Part shown: piece after piece, positions 20,681 to 31,779 of the stretch | How the letters are laid out: each line of letters begins with the position of its first letter | Position numbering within the stretch: the first letter of the stretch is position 1 | DNA from: Caenorhabditis elegans | Lineage: Eukaryota; Nematoda; Chromadorea; Rhabditida; Rhabditidae | Assembly (NCBI RefSeq): GCF_000002985.6 | Contig: NC_003280.10 | Coordinates: 13,760,501 to 13,824,500 of the forward strand | Direction of reading: 5' to 3' | Length of the DNA stretch: 64,000 nucleotides | Program-made: the position numbers and the translations under genes | The notes under the pieces: model-generated | What the model saw: the letters and a program-made list of their open reading frames with translations, nothing else | Database searches by the model: none | What the model was told of the DNA's origin: nothing

Positions 20681-21072
20681 GAAAGAGCGCATGCTTGAAG
20701 CAATTTAAGACACTGCACTGTTCAACTGATAAGCATGCACATATATGGACGAGTGGCCTCTAACATGCGGGTTTCTAGGCCGCGGAGTTTCACAGTAGAT
20801 ATTATTTTTCTTGCCCTAATTTGTGTCGTTTTCAATCGTTTTTTTTTCTCTCTGTTTCTTATAGCTTAAGCTTAATTTATTTACAGATAAATTTAAAAAA
20901 CTCAAATGCCACAAAAATGCGGTTGACGGTGAGTTTTCCTTTGTTTTTGCTTTAAAAATTTCAAATGTTTTTTCAGGGTATTACTAGAAATGAATATTCT
21001 GCAAATTATTAAAAATGCGGAAACATTTAGATGAAGTCTCTAAAGATAAAATTGAATAAATTCAGTTTAATT
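20681..21072. other. Intergenic, no gene supported
   Basis: AT-rich. Nothing beyond short open frames. Confidence 0.4.
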
Positions 21073-21515
21073 TCAGGACAGGACCACACAATTGACGGAA
21101 TTGTCACGAATGAAAGCCCTATAACATATTCGGCCAATTGGAACTGTCAATGATTGAAGATTACTGCCAAACCAATCAACTCCAGTTAAAACGGCAATAG
21201 AATCAACTTTATGGCTTTTTACCAGTAGCGATTCGCTCAGAGACGTGATGCTGTGCTGTATTGATTCCAATAATGAGTCACTCAAAATTGTGTAACTTTT
21301 CTTCAAAATTGGTATAACCATCAGACAATGGAGTTCTTTCAGATTCCCATACTATGAAGAATTAATAGAAGGAACAGACCGCAAAACCGAAAAGAAAACG
21401 AACCATATTTTCCGCCAAGTGTCCAGTAATCAACGACTTGGCTGTGGCCCAACTGCACCGCAGTAATAATTCTATTGCAGATGGATGAATTAAAATAAAA
21501 CGCGCAAACTATTGA
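21073..21515 (-). pseudogene. Possible minus-strand gene fragment of unknown family
   Basis: An 82-codon frame (21321-21073) ending SVNCVVLS is open. Upstream on the same strand (about 21500-21410) a second open stretch reads AVQLGHSQVVDYWTLGGKYG before a possible GT donor, with a TTCATAG acceptor near 21348. The pieces are more protein-like than surrounding DNA, but the frames do not join cleanly: one spliced frame stops at TGA near 21280. The family is not recognised. It may be a decayed gene or chance. Confidence 0.2.
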
Positions 21516-22735
21516 GATTGTTCACATTTTTTTTTAATCAAAATTTGTAATTACAGAATCAATTTTTTCATGTTATGTCAAAGCTTTCAATTGAAAATTA
21601 AGGTATTTTCAGAAAATAAAAATATTTCTATTCATCCAAATAAATAAAAAAACAACTTTGTAATTAAAGATGGTGTAGTCAAATATGTTATTGCTTTATT
21701 AAATTCAACATTGTCTGAAAATACCGAATTTCAAAATGAAACTTTTTGAAAAATTCTCAAAAAAAAAGTCATGACGGCTCAAAACATGACATAAAATTAG
21801 ACAAGTCGGTCAAATTTTAAATTTCAACCAAGTCATTTTTTGAGCAGTTTTCAAAAAGTTTCATCACGAAAATCGGTGTTTTTTAGACAATTTCGAGTTG
21901 AATAAAGCAAAAAGAAAATTTTACTACACCCCTTTAAGTTGAGAAAAAGGGGATTTTGAGTATTTATCCTAAAAACAAAATAGCTTTAAAAAACCTATAT
22001 ATTTCATATCTACATTGTCACACCCCAACTATTACCTAAATACCTCTAGTTAATTCAACACATCCCAATAATAATAATAACAACACACATACACACAGTT
22101 CATGTACATTTCAAGTACATACTCACGACTTCTGCGCGGAAAGGTGACGAGAGTGAGACAGATGGAAGAGAATGAGGAAGAAGCTGTCCGAAGGGCATAT
22201 TACGGGAATTGTGAAGGCAGATGGTTATTCTATAATAACTATTCCTCCCCTCTCTCCACACACCCGCTGTCAATCCTGTTGCAGTTTTTTAGATTGAAAA
22301 GCCAAGTCGATTATAAATTGAAATTGATCCGAATTCTATCGATCACACAGACTACCTGGCTTTTCGATATGTCTGTTCTTATTTTCTATTGCAAGGAGGT
22401 CCTCTTTATACATAAGTTTCGCCAGTCTTATAATGCTGGAAAGAGACTTGAACTACCAAATACCGAAAAAAAAGTTAGATTTTACCCAAAAAGTTGTCAA
22501 AAAAATTTGGCCTAAATTGACCAAAATTATTTCTGCCAAAAATATTGCCAAATATTTAGGCAATTAGTTTTATAATAAGGTTGGTAATATTTTAAAAATA
22601 TATAAAACATTTGAAACATTTTACCAAAACTATTCTGCCAAAAATATTGGAAACGAATATGTTGCCGAAAAATTACCATAAATATTTTACCAAAAAATAT
22701 TCCTAAACTTAACTAACTCAGAAATTTTCTCAGAT
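21516..22735. other. Intergenic; one unsupported 137-codon open frame
   Basis: Mostly AT-rich. A plus-strand frame at 22102-22515 (internal start MEENEEEAVRRAYYGNCEGR) is open, but no flanking splice sites, homologous family or poly(A) context support it as a gene. Not called. Confidence 0.3.
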
Positions 22736-23340
22736 GTTGTTGTTTTCAAAAAATCGGCATATTGCCGGAGGTGAAAATTTCCGGCAAATCGGCAAACCGG
22801 CAAGTTGCCGATTTGCCGAATTTGCCGGGATGACGGCAAATGCCGAAAAGTTTTTACAAACTTTGGTTTTGCATTTTTTTTTTGGAAATTTCAGAATTTC
22901 AAAATTATTTAACAAATTACCAAAACATTCTGCAAAATTTGCCAAAATATTGGTCAAATTTTTTAGCAAATTTTTTTGGAAATTGTTTTGCGAAAAATTA
23001 AAAATTGCCAAAGAAATGTCAACGATATAGCTAAAATATTTTTAAAAAATCCTAACAAATTTAATAAAAATTGCCAAAAAACTGCCATAAATATTTTACC
23101 AAACAGTATTGCCAACTATGCAATTTTGGGCAATTTTAACAAATTTGTCGATTTTTCTCCAATTCTGACAATTTCTACCATCTCTCTTGTTCTCGTCTAC
23201 ATTTTGCCAAAAAATTACCAAATTATTCTGCAAAAGTTGTCAAATATTTTTGGCAATTTTTTGGCTTTTTTGCGAAAAATAAAAAATTGCCAAAATTATT
23301 TAATTCGGCAATTTTAGCACGATTTTTTCCAATTCTGCAT
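22736..23340. repeat. Degenerate TTGCCGG and TTGCCAAAA repeats
   Basis: 22745-22850 holds TTGCCGG-type units in opposite senses. 22860-23340 has loosely repeated TTTTGCCAAAA-like units. No gene. Confidence 0.6.
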
Positions 23341-23627
23341 TTTCTACCATTCCCTTGTTTCCACCACCACCACCCGTCATCACTTTCAAGCTATAACGTG
23401 AATTTTCGGAATCCCCTGTGACCTCTTGGCTCAGCTGAGCCAACAAAAATGGGAGAGAGTTCACTCACTTTTTTCGACATTTCCTATCCGCTTGTTGAGT
23501 TGAGGTTTTTTTGGTTCTGAAATCGTATGACAGCTGTAGGAAATCCGAACAATTTTAGACATTACTGTTTTATTCTAGATTAATTATTGCCTAGATTGGC
23601 GTAAAAATCTTGAAAAAATTATTTTTG

Positions 23628-23690
23628 TCTATGGGACTTGAACCACGCTCTTAAAGTTGTTAGCATCTCTGTTATCCACTACACCAAAAC
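23628..23690 (-). pseudogene. Second tRNA-like relic
   Basis: On the minus strand TAGTGGATAAC (23681-23671) resembles an A box and GGTTCAAGTCC (23644-23634) matches the B box. A TTTTTT run follows within 20 bases. Stems are mostly unpaired, so it is at best a tRNA pseudogene or tRNA-derived repeat. Confidence 0.35.
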
Positions 23691-25080
23691 TACCAATTTT
23701 CGAATTGCGAACCACATTTAAAAAAAAATTAGTCTTGCACCATGACTAATCTACTTTGATAGCTCATATCTCAGTTGGTTTTGGTTTTATCAAAAAAATT
23801 TCAACTGTAAAATTATAGAAAAATATTTAAGGCACATTTTTGCAGTTGAAAATTTTTTGATAAAATTAAAAACAGCCGAGATAAAAAATGTCAAAGTAGA
23901 GCAAAATTGCTGAAAAAAAAACTTTTGGATTTCACAAAAATTTCCAATTGAAAAAGTTGTTTTGGATTTTGACCGTGGCAAGTATTTTTGCCAATTTTCA
24001 GCAAATTTTTAGCAAATTTTAAGCTAAAATTTGTATGTTTTCCATAGTTTCAGACAAAATTTTTCAAAATTTTCCTATTTTAAAAATTCTCATGAGCATG
24101 TTTTTCAAAACACCAAAGTCTGAAACACTTCTTCTACTTCTCATTTTTCTTGTTCTCATAATTACCCACTTTCTCACTCTTTCTTGTCTTTTTCTTCTCT
24201 TTTTTAAATCGCCGCCTTTCCCTCCTGCACTCCATCCTTAAATTCTCAATTACCCGTGAGAACTGTCACCATTTTTCTGGATGGACGGGTTGGTCAGTAT
24301 TTTTTTTGCATTTTTGCTAGTTTTTAAATTTTCACGGCGTGCAAATCCGCTCTATTGAGAATTTCTTCTGGAAATTGGAATCAGCGCATTTTCAGCAGCG
24401 GATATCTTGGTTCTTTTTGAAGATAAAAATGAACGGTTCACTACAAAAATATAGAAAAAGAAATAAAAAATATTTTTTTAGTTGACAACTTTTTGATATC
24501 ATTTAAGGCAGCGGAGATATAATTGAAACAAAGAATTGAAACAAAAAAATTGAAAAAATAAAAAAAAATAAAGAAAATAAGACTTGAATTTGATTAAATC
24601 TCAACTCTCTAATTGTGTAGTAGTCAGCAAATCGATATTCTGTTCTAGTTTTTTCGCCTGCCCTGCATTCCCACAAGACCATGTGCCCTGTGCTCTGTGC
24701 GCGCACAATGCCTGTCTCCGTTCATCATTTATTCCGTGTTTTTACACAAAACCCTCTTACTTGTCACCTTTTAATAAATGCGCGAAATGTACTAATCTGA
24801 TTAAATTTGTGTTGTGCCTGCCTGCCTGTGTGTTTATTGGATTGGTCATAAAACTATTACAAAATGACACTGCTGTTCGGAGTGGTTCAAAGATGCTCAT
24901 TATTCTGGAGTTTTTCGGAAGCTCTCAGACAAATGTAATGGACAAAAAATTTAGAATTTAATTTTGAACATTTTTCTAGTTGACAACTTTTTTGTAACTT
25001 GTCCCTGGCAAAAATTATGCGCATTTGAATGTTTTTTTTTCAGAAACTTTCAAAAAATTTAGAACATTTTTTCTAAAAAT
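23691..25080. other. Intergenic, AT-rich, no gene supported
   Basis: Low-complexity A/T runs with a less AT-rich stretch at 24640-24730. The 125-codon open frame at 24584-24961 shows no splice-site or family support. Confidence 0.35.
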
Positions 25081-25089
25081 TTATTTTTG

Positions 25090-25385
25090 ACCTATTCTCC
25101 CGGTACTCGCTTTGCTACCGGCCAGCTAGCGTCTTATTATCGCCACACATCGGCCCGCTACCTCCCCGCTAGAGCCCCGCTACCTCCCCGCTGCCGCCAC
25201 GTAACGGCCCGATACCGTTTCGCTACCACCCCGCTGCCGCCCCGCTCCCCCGTTATCGCCCCGCTACCGCTCCGTTACCACCCCGCCACCGCTCCGCTGG
25301 CTGCCGCACCTTTACCGCCCGCTACCGCCACGTAACGGCCCGCTACCTCCCCGCTACCGCCCCGCTACCGGCCCGCTACCGTATT
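25090..25385. repeat. GC-rich CCGCTACCGCC-type array
   Basis: Degenerate units of about 10-11 bp (CGCTACCGCCC variants with CCCGCTACCTCC) in otherwise AT-rich DNA. Related to the arrays at 30312-30588 and 34813-34900. Confidence 0.85.
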
Positions 25386-26487
25386 TGTCCATACAAAAAT
25401 TTTTCCCGGAAAATAACAAAAAATCCTTGAAAGCTGCTAGTTTTCACCACCAAATGTTTACAGTGTTGTTTCAAAAGTAAAAGTAACCCGTCTCCCCCCT
25501 ACTCCCCACAGCATTTCGTCGTCTAAATTTCTCCATTCTCTTTTCTCAGCGAAAAACCAACAGAACTGGTCAAAATCAAACACGCAACGGACAACACAGT
25601 TTCTCTTTCATTGCCCCCCTCCTAGACGGGGCTCCAAATCGGCCCGTAGGTTTTTTTTATATGTAAGTGTGCGTGCTGCGTGTTCTGTTGCGCGAGCATC
25701 AAGCCACTTTCACACTTTTTCTTCATGATGACACCATTTTTGTTTGCGGATATGTCTCTCTTGCACTTTTTGAAATGGTAGGCCTAGGATGGCCCAAAAT
25801 TATGGACCACCCTAGGCCTGAATACAAATTTTAATCCAAATTTTTAGGGTCTAGTTCAATAAATAACTAGTAGAAAAGACTATGACACAGCGCGATTATG
25901 ATTATGCAAAAATGTCCCCCTGACTCATTTCGACTACTGTCGGTGTGTCAAAAGTTGATTTTTCTTCTTTTTTTCCAATTTTTTTTCCAACGAAAATTAC
26001 AAAAAAACTCAGTCTAGAAAAAAAAATTCCAAAAGTATCGAATTCCCATCTAGGTACACTCTCCGACTTCCTTTTTTATTTCCACTATTATTTCTTGCCT
26101 CCAATCTTTTTTGACCAGTTTCAGCCGGTTTTCCTATGTAATTACAGAATACAATTGGAAAATTGTGAAAAAATCAGAAATTTAATAGTTATACCCCAAA
26201 ACCAAAAGGAAAACGTTTCCCACTTTGCAGTAACCATTGCGAAATTTTCAAAAATTTGGACCACTGTGGGCGAAGATACACCACATTTAAATATGGCGTG
26301 ACACGCGACGCGACCGCAGCGCAACCGTAGCGCAGCCGCGCCGCGCGGGCGAATCTTTGGAAGACGGTATCTTGGTTGAAATGTGCCGTAAAAAGCTTAA
26401 ATTTTTGGAGCGTGCTAACTTCAGGTTGTACAATAGATTTTGATAGATGTACCTAGATTATTGCGTATTTTAAAGTTTTAAACAAAA
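25386..26487. other. Intergenic, no gene supported
   Basis: Mixed-composition DNA. The segment about 25540-25740 is non-repetitive and could be regulatory, but no element can be named. 26300-26350 is a short GCGACGCGACCGCAGC-like GC-rich run. Confidence 0.3.
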
Positions 26488-26562
26488 GCAGCCGACAGTT
26501 AACGGGCCGAATCCTGCTGGCTAATATCTGTTAAAAAAATGACCCGCAAGACGTCGGCTGCT
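26488..26562. repeat. CGGCTGC hairpin repeat, copy 1
   Basis: Left end GCAGCCGACAGTTAACGGG pairs with right end CCCGCAAGACGTCGGCTGC. One of a dispersed hairpin family seen many times in this window. Confidence 0.7.
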
Positions 26563-26925
26563 ATAGCTTAAGCTACATACTAGCGTAAAACTTAAAAATG
26601 CTGTAAATTCCGGACCAGAAACTTCCTCATCTGTTCAGCTACTATTACTACAACAACATGAACCCTCTAAATTTGTTGTTCAACCCCAGATCCCCCGTTT
26701 TTTGCATCTCCCCCGTCACGCTCTTCCTCCTCTTCTTCAACGCCATAAAATCATGGTTTCTGGGTGTGTGTGTGTGTGTGGTTGTTTCTTCTACCCCCCC
26801 CCCCCCCCTCTTATGCTTGTTTATTTCTCCTCGCTCTACCTATTTCACCCCCCAAATTTTGAAAAAGCTTTGTACTATATTTTTGAACTTCGCGCAGCCT
26901 ACATTTCACGAATCTATAAATATTT

Positions 26926-27428
26926 GCAGCCGACATCTCACGGGACGGTTTCAGGTGGTGCCCCGTAAGATGTCGTCTGCGTTGACTTGGTTTTTGTTTA
27001 GCCCTCTTTCTGGATTACCAAAAAGCCGGTCCACCACTTTTTAATTAATTTTCTGGTTTTCTGAACCTCCTACCATGCAAAAATTCCACGGTTGTCCCCG
27101 GGCAGCGGACATCTCAGGGGTGCCACAGTTGTAATGTTTGGTTTAGCAGCCGACAGCTCACGGGACGGTTTTAGGAAGTGTCCCGTGAGATGTCGGCTGA
27201 TTGGACTTGGCTTTTTAAGAAACATTTTTTTGGTTGTTTTTTACTTCAGTCTTTTTTCTGCTCGGGATTACCAAAAAAAATCCGGTCCACCAAATTTTAA
27301 TTAATTTTTTGGTTTTCTGAACATCCCATACTATGCGAAAATTTTACGTTTCTTCCCAAGCAACCGACATCTCAGAGGTCCAAAAATTTTGAAGTTATTA
27401 AAGTTGCCCCGTGAATTGTCGGTTGCGT
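26926..27428. repeat. Cluster of CGGCTGC hairpin repeats
   Basis: Further copies at 26926-26980, 27145-27200 and, degenerate, 27360-27425 have the form GCAGCCGACATCTCACGGG...CCCGTGAGATGTCGGCTGC. The units are separated by a repeated spacer around ATTACCAAAAA, CCGGTCCACCA and TTAATTAATTTTCTGG, so the spacer was duplicated with the hairpin. Confidence 0.7.
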
Positions 27429-27869
27429 CCCCTAAATTTAGGATCAATACTCGGTCTGCGCAAACAATCATCCTCCTTCCTGATTTTCTCTTAATTTTTT
27501 ACGGGCTCAATCTCTTATCCCTTATCTCTGAGCCTCGTACGCTCTCCTGCCCTTTCTTCCAATTTTTGAGTGGTTTCTCTCTAGTGCTCTTTCGGGTAGA
27601 TCCCATTTTGTTAGCAGCTTCTCGGCAGTTTCTTTGATGTCAAAAAGTTTGGTTTATCTTAACCTCTGACGGATCAGTAGAGTTGATATATTGCAGGTTG
27701 AAATCCCGTCTTTTTTATTTGATTAGATATTGTGTTAAGCAAACTTTGCCTTCAATTTTTTATCGGATCTTGTGGATTTTTCATCAATTTTTGAAGCGAA
27801 TTTTTGTAGATATGCTGCTGAAAGGTTTTATTTTTATAACCTGTGAGAAAGCGAGTTTTAGTAGAATTT
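27429..27869. other. Intergenic, no gene supported
   Basis: T-rich plus-strand sequence. Short open frames only. Confidence 0.35.
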
Positions 27870-28210
27870 TTTGGCTAATCGGCAACTTGTCGGAATTGAA
27901 AATTTTCGGAAAATTTGGCTAATCGGCAACTTGCCGATTAAATTTTTGTGTACGCATCCTATAAATGTTCCTATTGTACGCATCCTATAAATGTTCCTAT
28001 ATTTATTTTGAAAAGTAAGAAAATTCTAGGAAAATATCTGAAGAAAACGGGGGAAAAAAATCCAAAATGGCACAGTTTCAAGCGCTTCCGTCTTATAAAC
28101 GAATCCCTCTAAAACTTACGGCATATTTCTATCTGGCAAACGGCAAATCAGCAATTTGCCGGAATTGAAAATTTTCGGCAAATCGGCAAACCGGCAATTT
28201 TGCGAATTTT
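27870..28210 (-). repeat. Composite TTGCCGG dispersed element, copy B (inverted)
   Basis: TTGCCGG-type flanks (27880-27935 and 28138-28200) surround the complement of the core seen in copies A and C (GAAAACGGGGGAAAAAAATC, later AATCCCTCTAAAAC). A tandem pair of TGTACGCATCCTATAAATGT lies at 27950-28000. Confidence 0.7.
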
Positions 28211-28840
28211 CCGCCCACCTCTGTGACCAACGGTTTTATGCCGCCCGCTACCGCCCGCCACCGCCCCGCTACACCCAATAATTGCCAACTGGAAAAAAAA
28301 TAATAATTTGTTGGGCAATATTTTGTTAATTAAAATTTTTTGGATAGCTCCCAAAGTTACGGAGATATAGGTGTTTTATAATAAGGATACCCCTGTACCC
28401 GTGAAATGTCGGCCGCACCACCGCCCCCCGCTACGCCCTGGAACTTTGCCAAAAACCACATGTGCTCCTTCTTCACTCATTCTTCATTTTGTCATTCTAC
28501 ACTTGTATATTTGTCCGTTTTTTCACACATGTTTTGCGTCATTTCCTCCCCTTTTTTCTTTCAAAAGTTCTTGAGAGAAAGAGAGTTCTTGAGTGGATCG
28601 GATGCGGGGAAAAGCATGAGAAAAAGATAAAAAACGAGCAGCAGAGTAAAACAGATGAGAAATCAGTGTGTGTGTAGGTAATTTGAGTTTTTTTTGTGTG
28701 TAATATAATATATTTATGATGTTCTCTTTCTTGTAGAAGGGGGGTGGGTGGAGGAGATATATCAAGGTTTAGTCATTAGGACAACTTTACCTCAAACCAC
28801 CGGATATATTTGCTCTAGGTTTTGAAATGTAGTCCCCGCT
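28211..28840. other. Intergenic, no gene supported
   Basis: Contains a short CCGCTACCGCC run (28240-28275) and one half of a CGGC-type hairpin (about 28395-28420). The rest is T-rich. Confidence 0.35.
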
Positions 28841-29340
28841 GATTATAAAGCTTTCCCTTTCATCGATGCACCATGTCACATTTCCTGTCATTTTTGATTT
28901 TACAGTTTTTCTGGGAGATAGCTACAATTTAAGGGTGCTGCCAGATTACTGTAGTTTCAGGAACTGGGGTAACTCGGTAGGGGTATACAGGTAGAACTAG
29001 AAATATAGCAGCCGACAAAATCAAGGCTGACACCAAACCCTTTCTGATCGATGCACCATGACATAAGGGGGTTAGCGGTAGGATTCCTGTAGCAGAGAGC
29101 TAAAGGAGCACTATTTGGCCAGCAACCGACAAAAACGAGGCTTCACTTTTAGTATCAGGTGTTACTATGTACATCTATCTTCTCCCGCACCCTCCCTCAA
29201 AACTGATACCAAACCCATTCTGATCGATGCACCATGTCATTGTGAGATTTGCTCAGGCTTCTGTAGCAGAGCTATAGGAGCAGTATAAAGCCAACAGCCG
29301 ACAAAAACCAGGCTTAACTTCCAGTATCAGGTGCTACTCT
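28840..29340. repeat. Tandem triplication of a ~200-bp segment
   Basis: The block around TCGATGCACCATG recurs at about 28862, 29038 and 29223. Copies 2 and 3 also share CTGTAGCAGAG, the TATAGGAGCA-like segment, GCCGACAAAAAC and TAGTATCAGGTG. Identity is moderate. Confidence 0.65.
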
Positions 29341-30311
29341 CAAAAAACCCCCCTGCACAATAAATCACTGGAACCCCATTGACAAAAAGAAACACTTCTG
29401 CTGGCTCCCCTCCCCCGGTGTAATGGCAGGATTGACACCTGCGCGATGGGGTGGTGGTGGTGGTGGACAACATCAAAAATCTTCTTCTTCTTCCTCCTCT
29501 CCTATCATCAAGCTTTTGCTTTTTCTTGCTCTCACATCTTGATTGGATTACACACACGTACACATTGAAATCCTTGTACCCCCTCTTTTCAATTTTCTTT
29601 TTCATGTTCTCAATTTCAATATTTTTACTTATTTTTCACACCCTACAATCTACAAAGTTGTTCCCAAATTAGCTGCGATTTGAGCCATTGTACTAGGACG
29701 TAAACGGATGATCCAATTTTGAGTTGAGCTTTTACTATTGTCCAAAAGGAGTACACTCTCCGAAATCTTTTGATCTTTTTCCCCTTCTCGAGAAATTTGA
29801 TCCAACCTTGCACATGCAGATGCTCAATGACCTTATCATCTGTTTCTTCCCTTTTATTCCCCGCCCGCCGGTTTTACGAGGTTCACCCCTTGCCTCCCCA
29901 AGCAAAACTGATGTATCTCAGCGGACACGCACTTGAGCAGAAATTTGTTAAATAGTAAATTGTAGGAAAATGTTTGGGCTACAAATTGTTAGTTGATAAA
30001 TTTTTTATATCGTCAAAACCAGTAGAGTTATGACGGTTTTACGGCAAAAATTTGAGATTTTAGGTGAAACAATTGAAACATTTATATCTCTTTAGTTTTG
30101 AAAATTATGAAAAACTTGTTAACTGGCAAATTGAAACCAATTTTCCAATTTTTTAGGCAATATTTTGCTAGTTGGCAATTTTTTGATAGCTCCCATGGTT
30201 ACTGAGAAATAGGTGGTTCAAATTATGGATATCCCTGTACCCGTGAGATGTCGGCCGCAGCGTGGAAAACACGATTTGCAGCGGACACTTTACTGGCTTT
30301 TACAAAAACTC
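29341..30311. other. Intergenic, no gene supported
   Basis: Mixed sequence with a GGTGGTGGTGG run at 29452-29464 and a half hairpin unit at 30238-30260. Short open frames only. Confidence 0.35.
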
Positions 30312-30590
30312 CGCTACCGCCCGCCACCGCCTGCTGATGCCCGCTACCGGCCTGCTACAGCACCGCTACCGCCCTGCTACAGCACCGCTACCGCCCGCTA
30401 CCGCCCGCTACCGCCCGCTACCGCCCGCTACCGCCCGCTACCGCCCGCTACCGCCCGCTACCGCCCGCTACCGCCCGCTACCGCCCGCTACCGCCCGCTA
30501 CCGCCCGCTACCGCCCGCTACCGCCCGCTACCGCCCGCTACCGCCCGCTACCGCCCGCTACCGCCCGCTACCTCCCGCTACCGCCCGTGA
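30312..30590. repeat. 10-bp tandem array (CTACCGCCCG)n
   Basis: About 20 near-perfect copies of a 10-bp GC-rich unit, flanked on the left by degenerate relatives. It is open in several frames because 10 is not a multiple of 3 and no stop occurs; the predicted ARYRPLPPAT repeats are an artefact. A CGGCTGC half-hairpin abuts its right end. Confidence 0.95.
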
Positions 30591-31728
30591 GGTGTCGGCT
30601 GCTTTATTAACTTTTTCATTTTCATATGCGTCTTGTTCTATCAAGCTTTGTCGCATAAATTCCGCTCAAATTTCCTGAGGGTACATCTTTTATCGCCGAC
30701 CCGCACCACGACCGCCATGTGCCATTTGTCTCGATAGTTTTATGAGAAGAACAAGCACTTTCCATGTTGACATATGTCATTTTGCCACCACCACACACAC
30801 ACACATATTGATGATGAAGACGAACTATTTGTTCGTTTTCCGATATCATTTACTGCTTCCGCCGCCGTGTTCCTAGTTTTCGGGAATTTTTTACTAAATT
30901 TGACATACAAAACTGCTCCCTTTTTGAAAAACTCGGCCACACCATCACTATATAGTCTCAGCTCATCACAGATTGGCGAGATTCGAATTTCGCGCGCTTC
31001 TCACATTACCAGGGCTTTCGAGTGGGGTGGGTGATATTTGAAAGAGATGACCACCGCCACTATTATAGTTAGATTTTGAGATGAGGAGTACTAAAATGCA
31101 TGCAATTTTGGACTCATATGTATTTTGTATTTGTGATTGAAAAAATTGTATATCTAAAAAATGACCCGAGTTATGATTCTTCCCGCAAGTTTACTTTTTT
31201 TTTGAAAAATTTATTTTTCCCTCACTTTCTTCGCCTTTTTCTCATTGTTAAGTCGATTTTTATTGTTTAAAATTTATATAAAAATATAGATAAACCAGTC
31301 GTTTGAATTTTCCGCCAAAATTGGTTTTATCAGAAAATTAAAATTCCCGCCAAAAATTTTTCTCAGAAAATTTAAACTCCAGCCGATATTTTTCTATATT
31401 TCTATTTAAAAAAAAGCCAGAAAAAATTAGCAAGCTTATTAGAATAATAGGATTTTTGAAATTTTCCTACCCCGACTCTATTTGAAATGGTGGCCGAGTT
31501 TTGGTTTTTTCGGCCACCACCCAAAAATTCTGGTATAGTACTACTACTACTACATAATATTGTGACCTCTTTCAGCTTCTTCATACATACACTTTCTCTC
31601 GCCCCATTCTTCTTATTCTCATATATTTACGTTCCATTCTATTCATTCACTCTCTCGTTTTACCCTATTCACCTTTTCTCCCAATACGCTTCGTTTTTTT
31701 TAAAATTTTCTGCAATGATGATTTTCAG
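30591..31728 (+). promoter_or_regulatory. Upstream region of the long gene, first promoter
   Basis: Less repetitive than the surroundings, with CACACACACA and a stretch of mixed composition at 30600-31060, then T- and CT-rich sequence up to a TTTTCAG at 31722-31728 that looks like a trans-splice acceptor 51 bases before the ATG. No specific binding site can be named. Confidence 0.35.
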
Positions 31729-31779
31729 AATTATTTGAACTATTGACGTCTACAAACACACGCCTGGGACTCACACAAA

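Noticed and set aside
22102-22515. 137-codon frame containing MEENEEEAVRRAYYGNC
   Set aside because: No splice sites, family match or 3' signal; the length is plausible by chance.
24584-24961. 125-codon Cys-containing frame
   Set aside because: No supporting gene structure; composition shifts and repeats surround it.
30213-30678. 125- and 138-codon frames of ARYRPLPPAT repeats
   Set aside because: Artefact of the 10-bp CTACCGCCCG array, which is stop-free in several frames.
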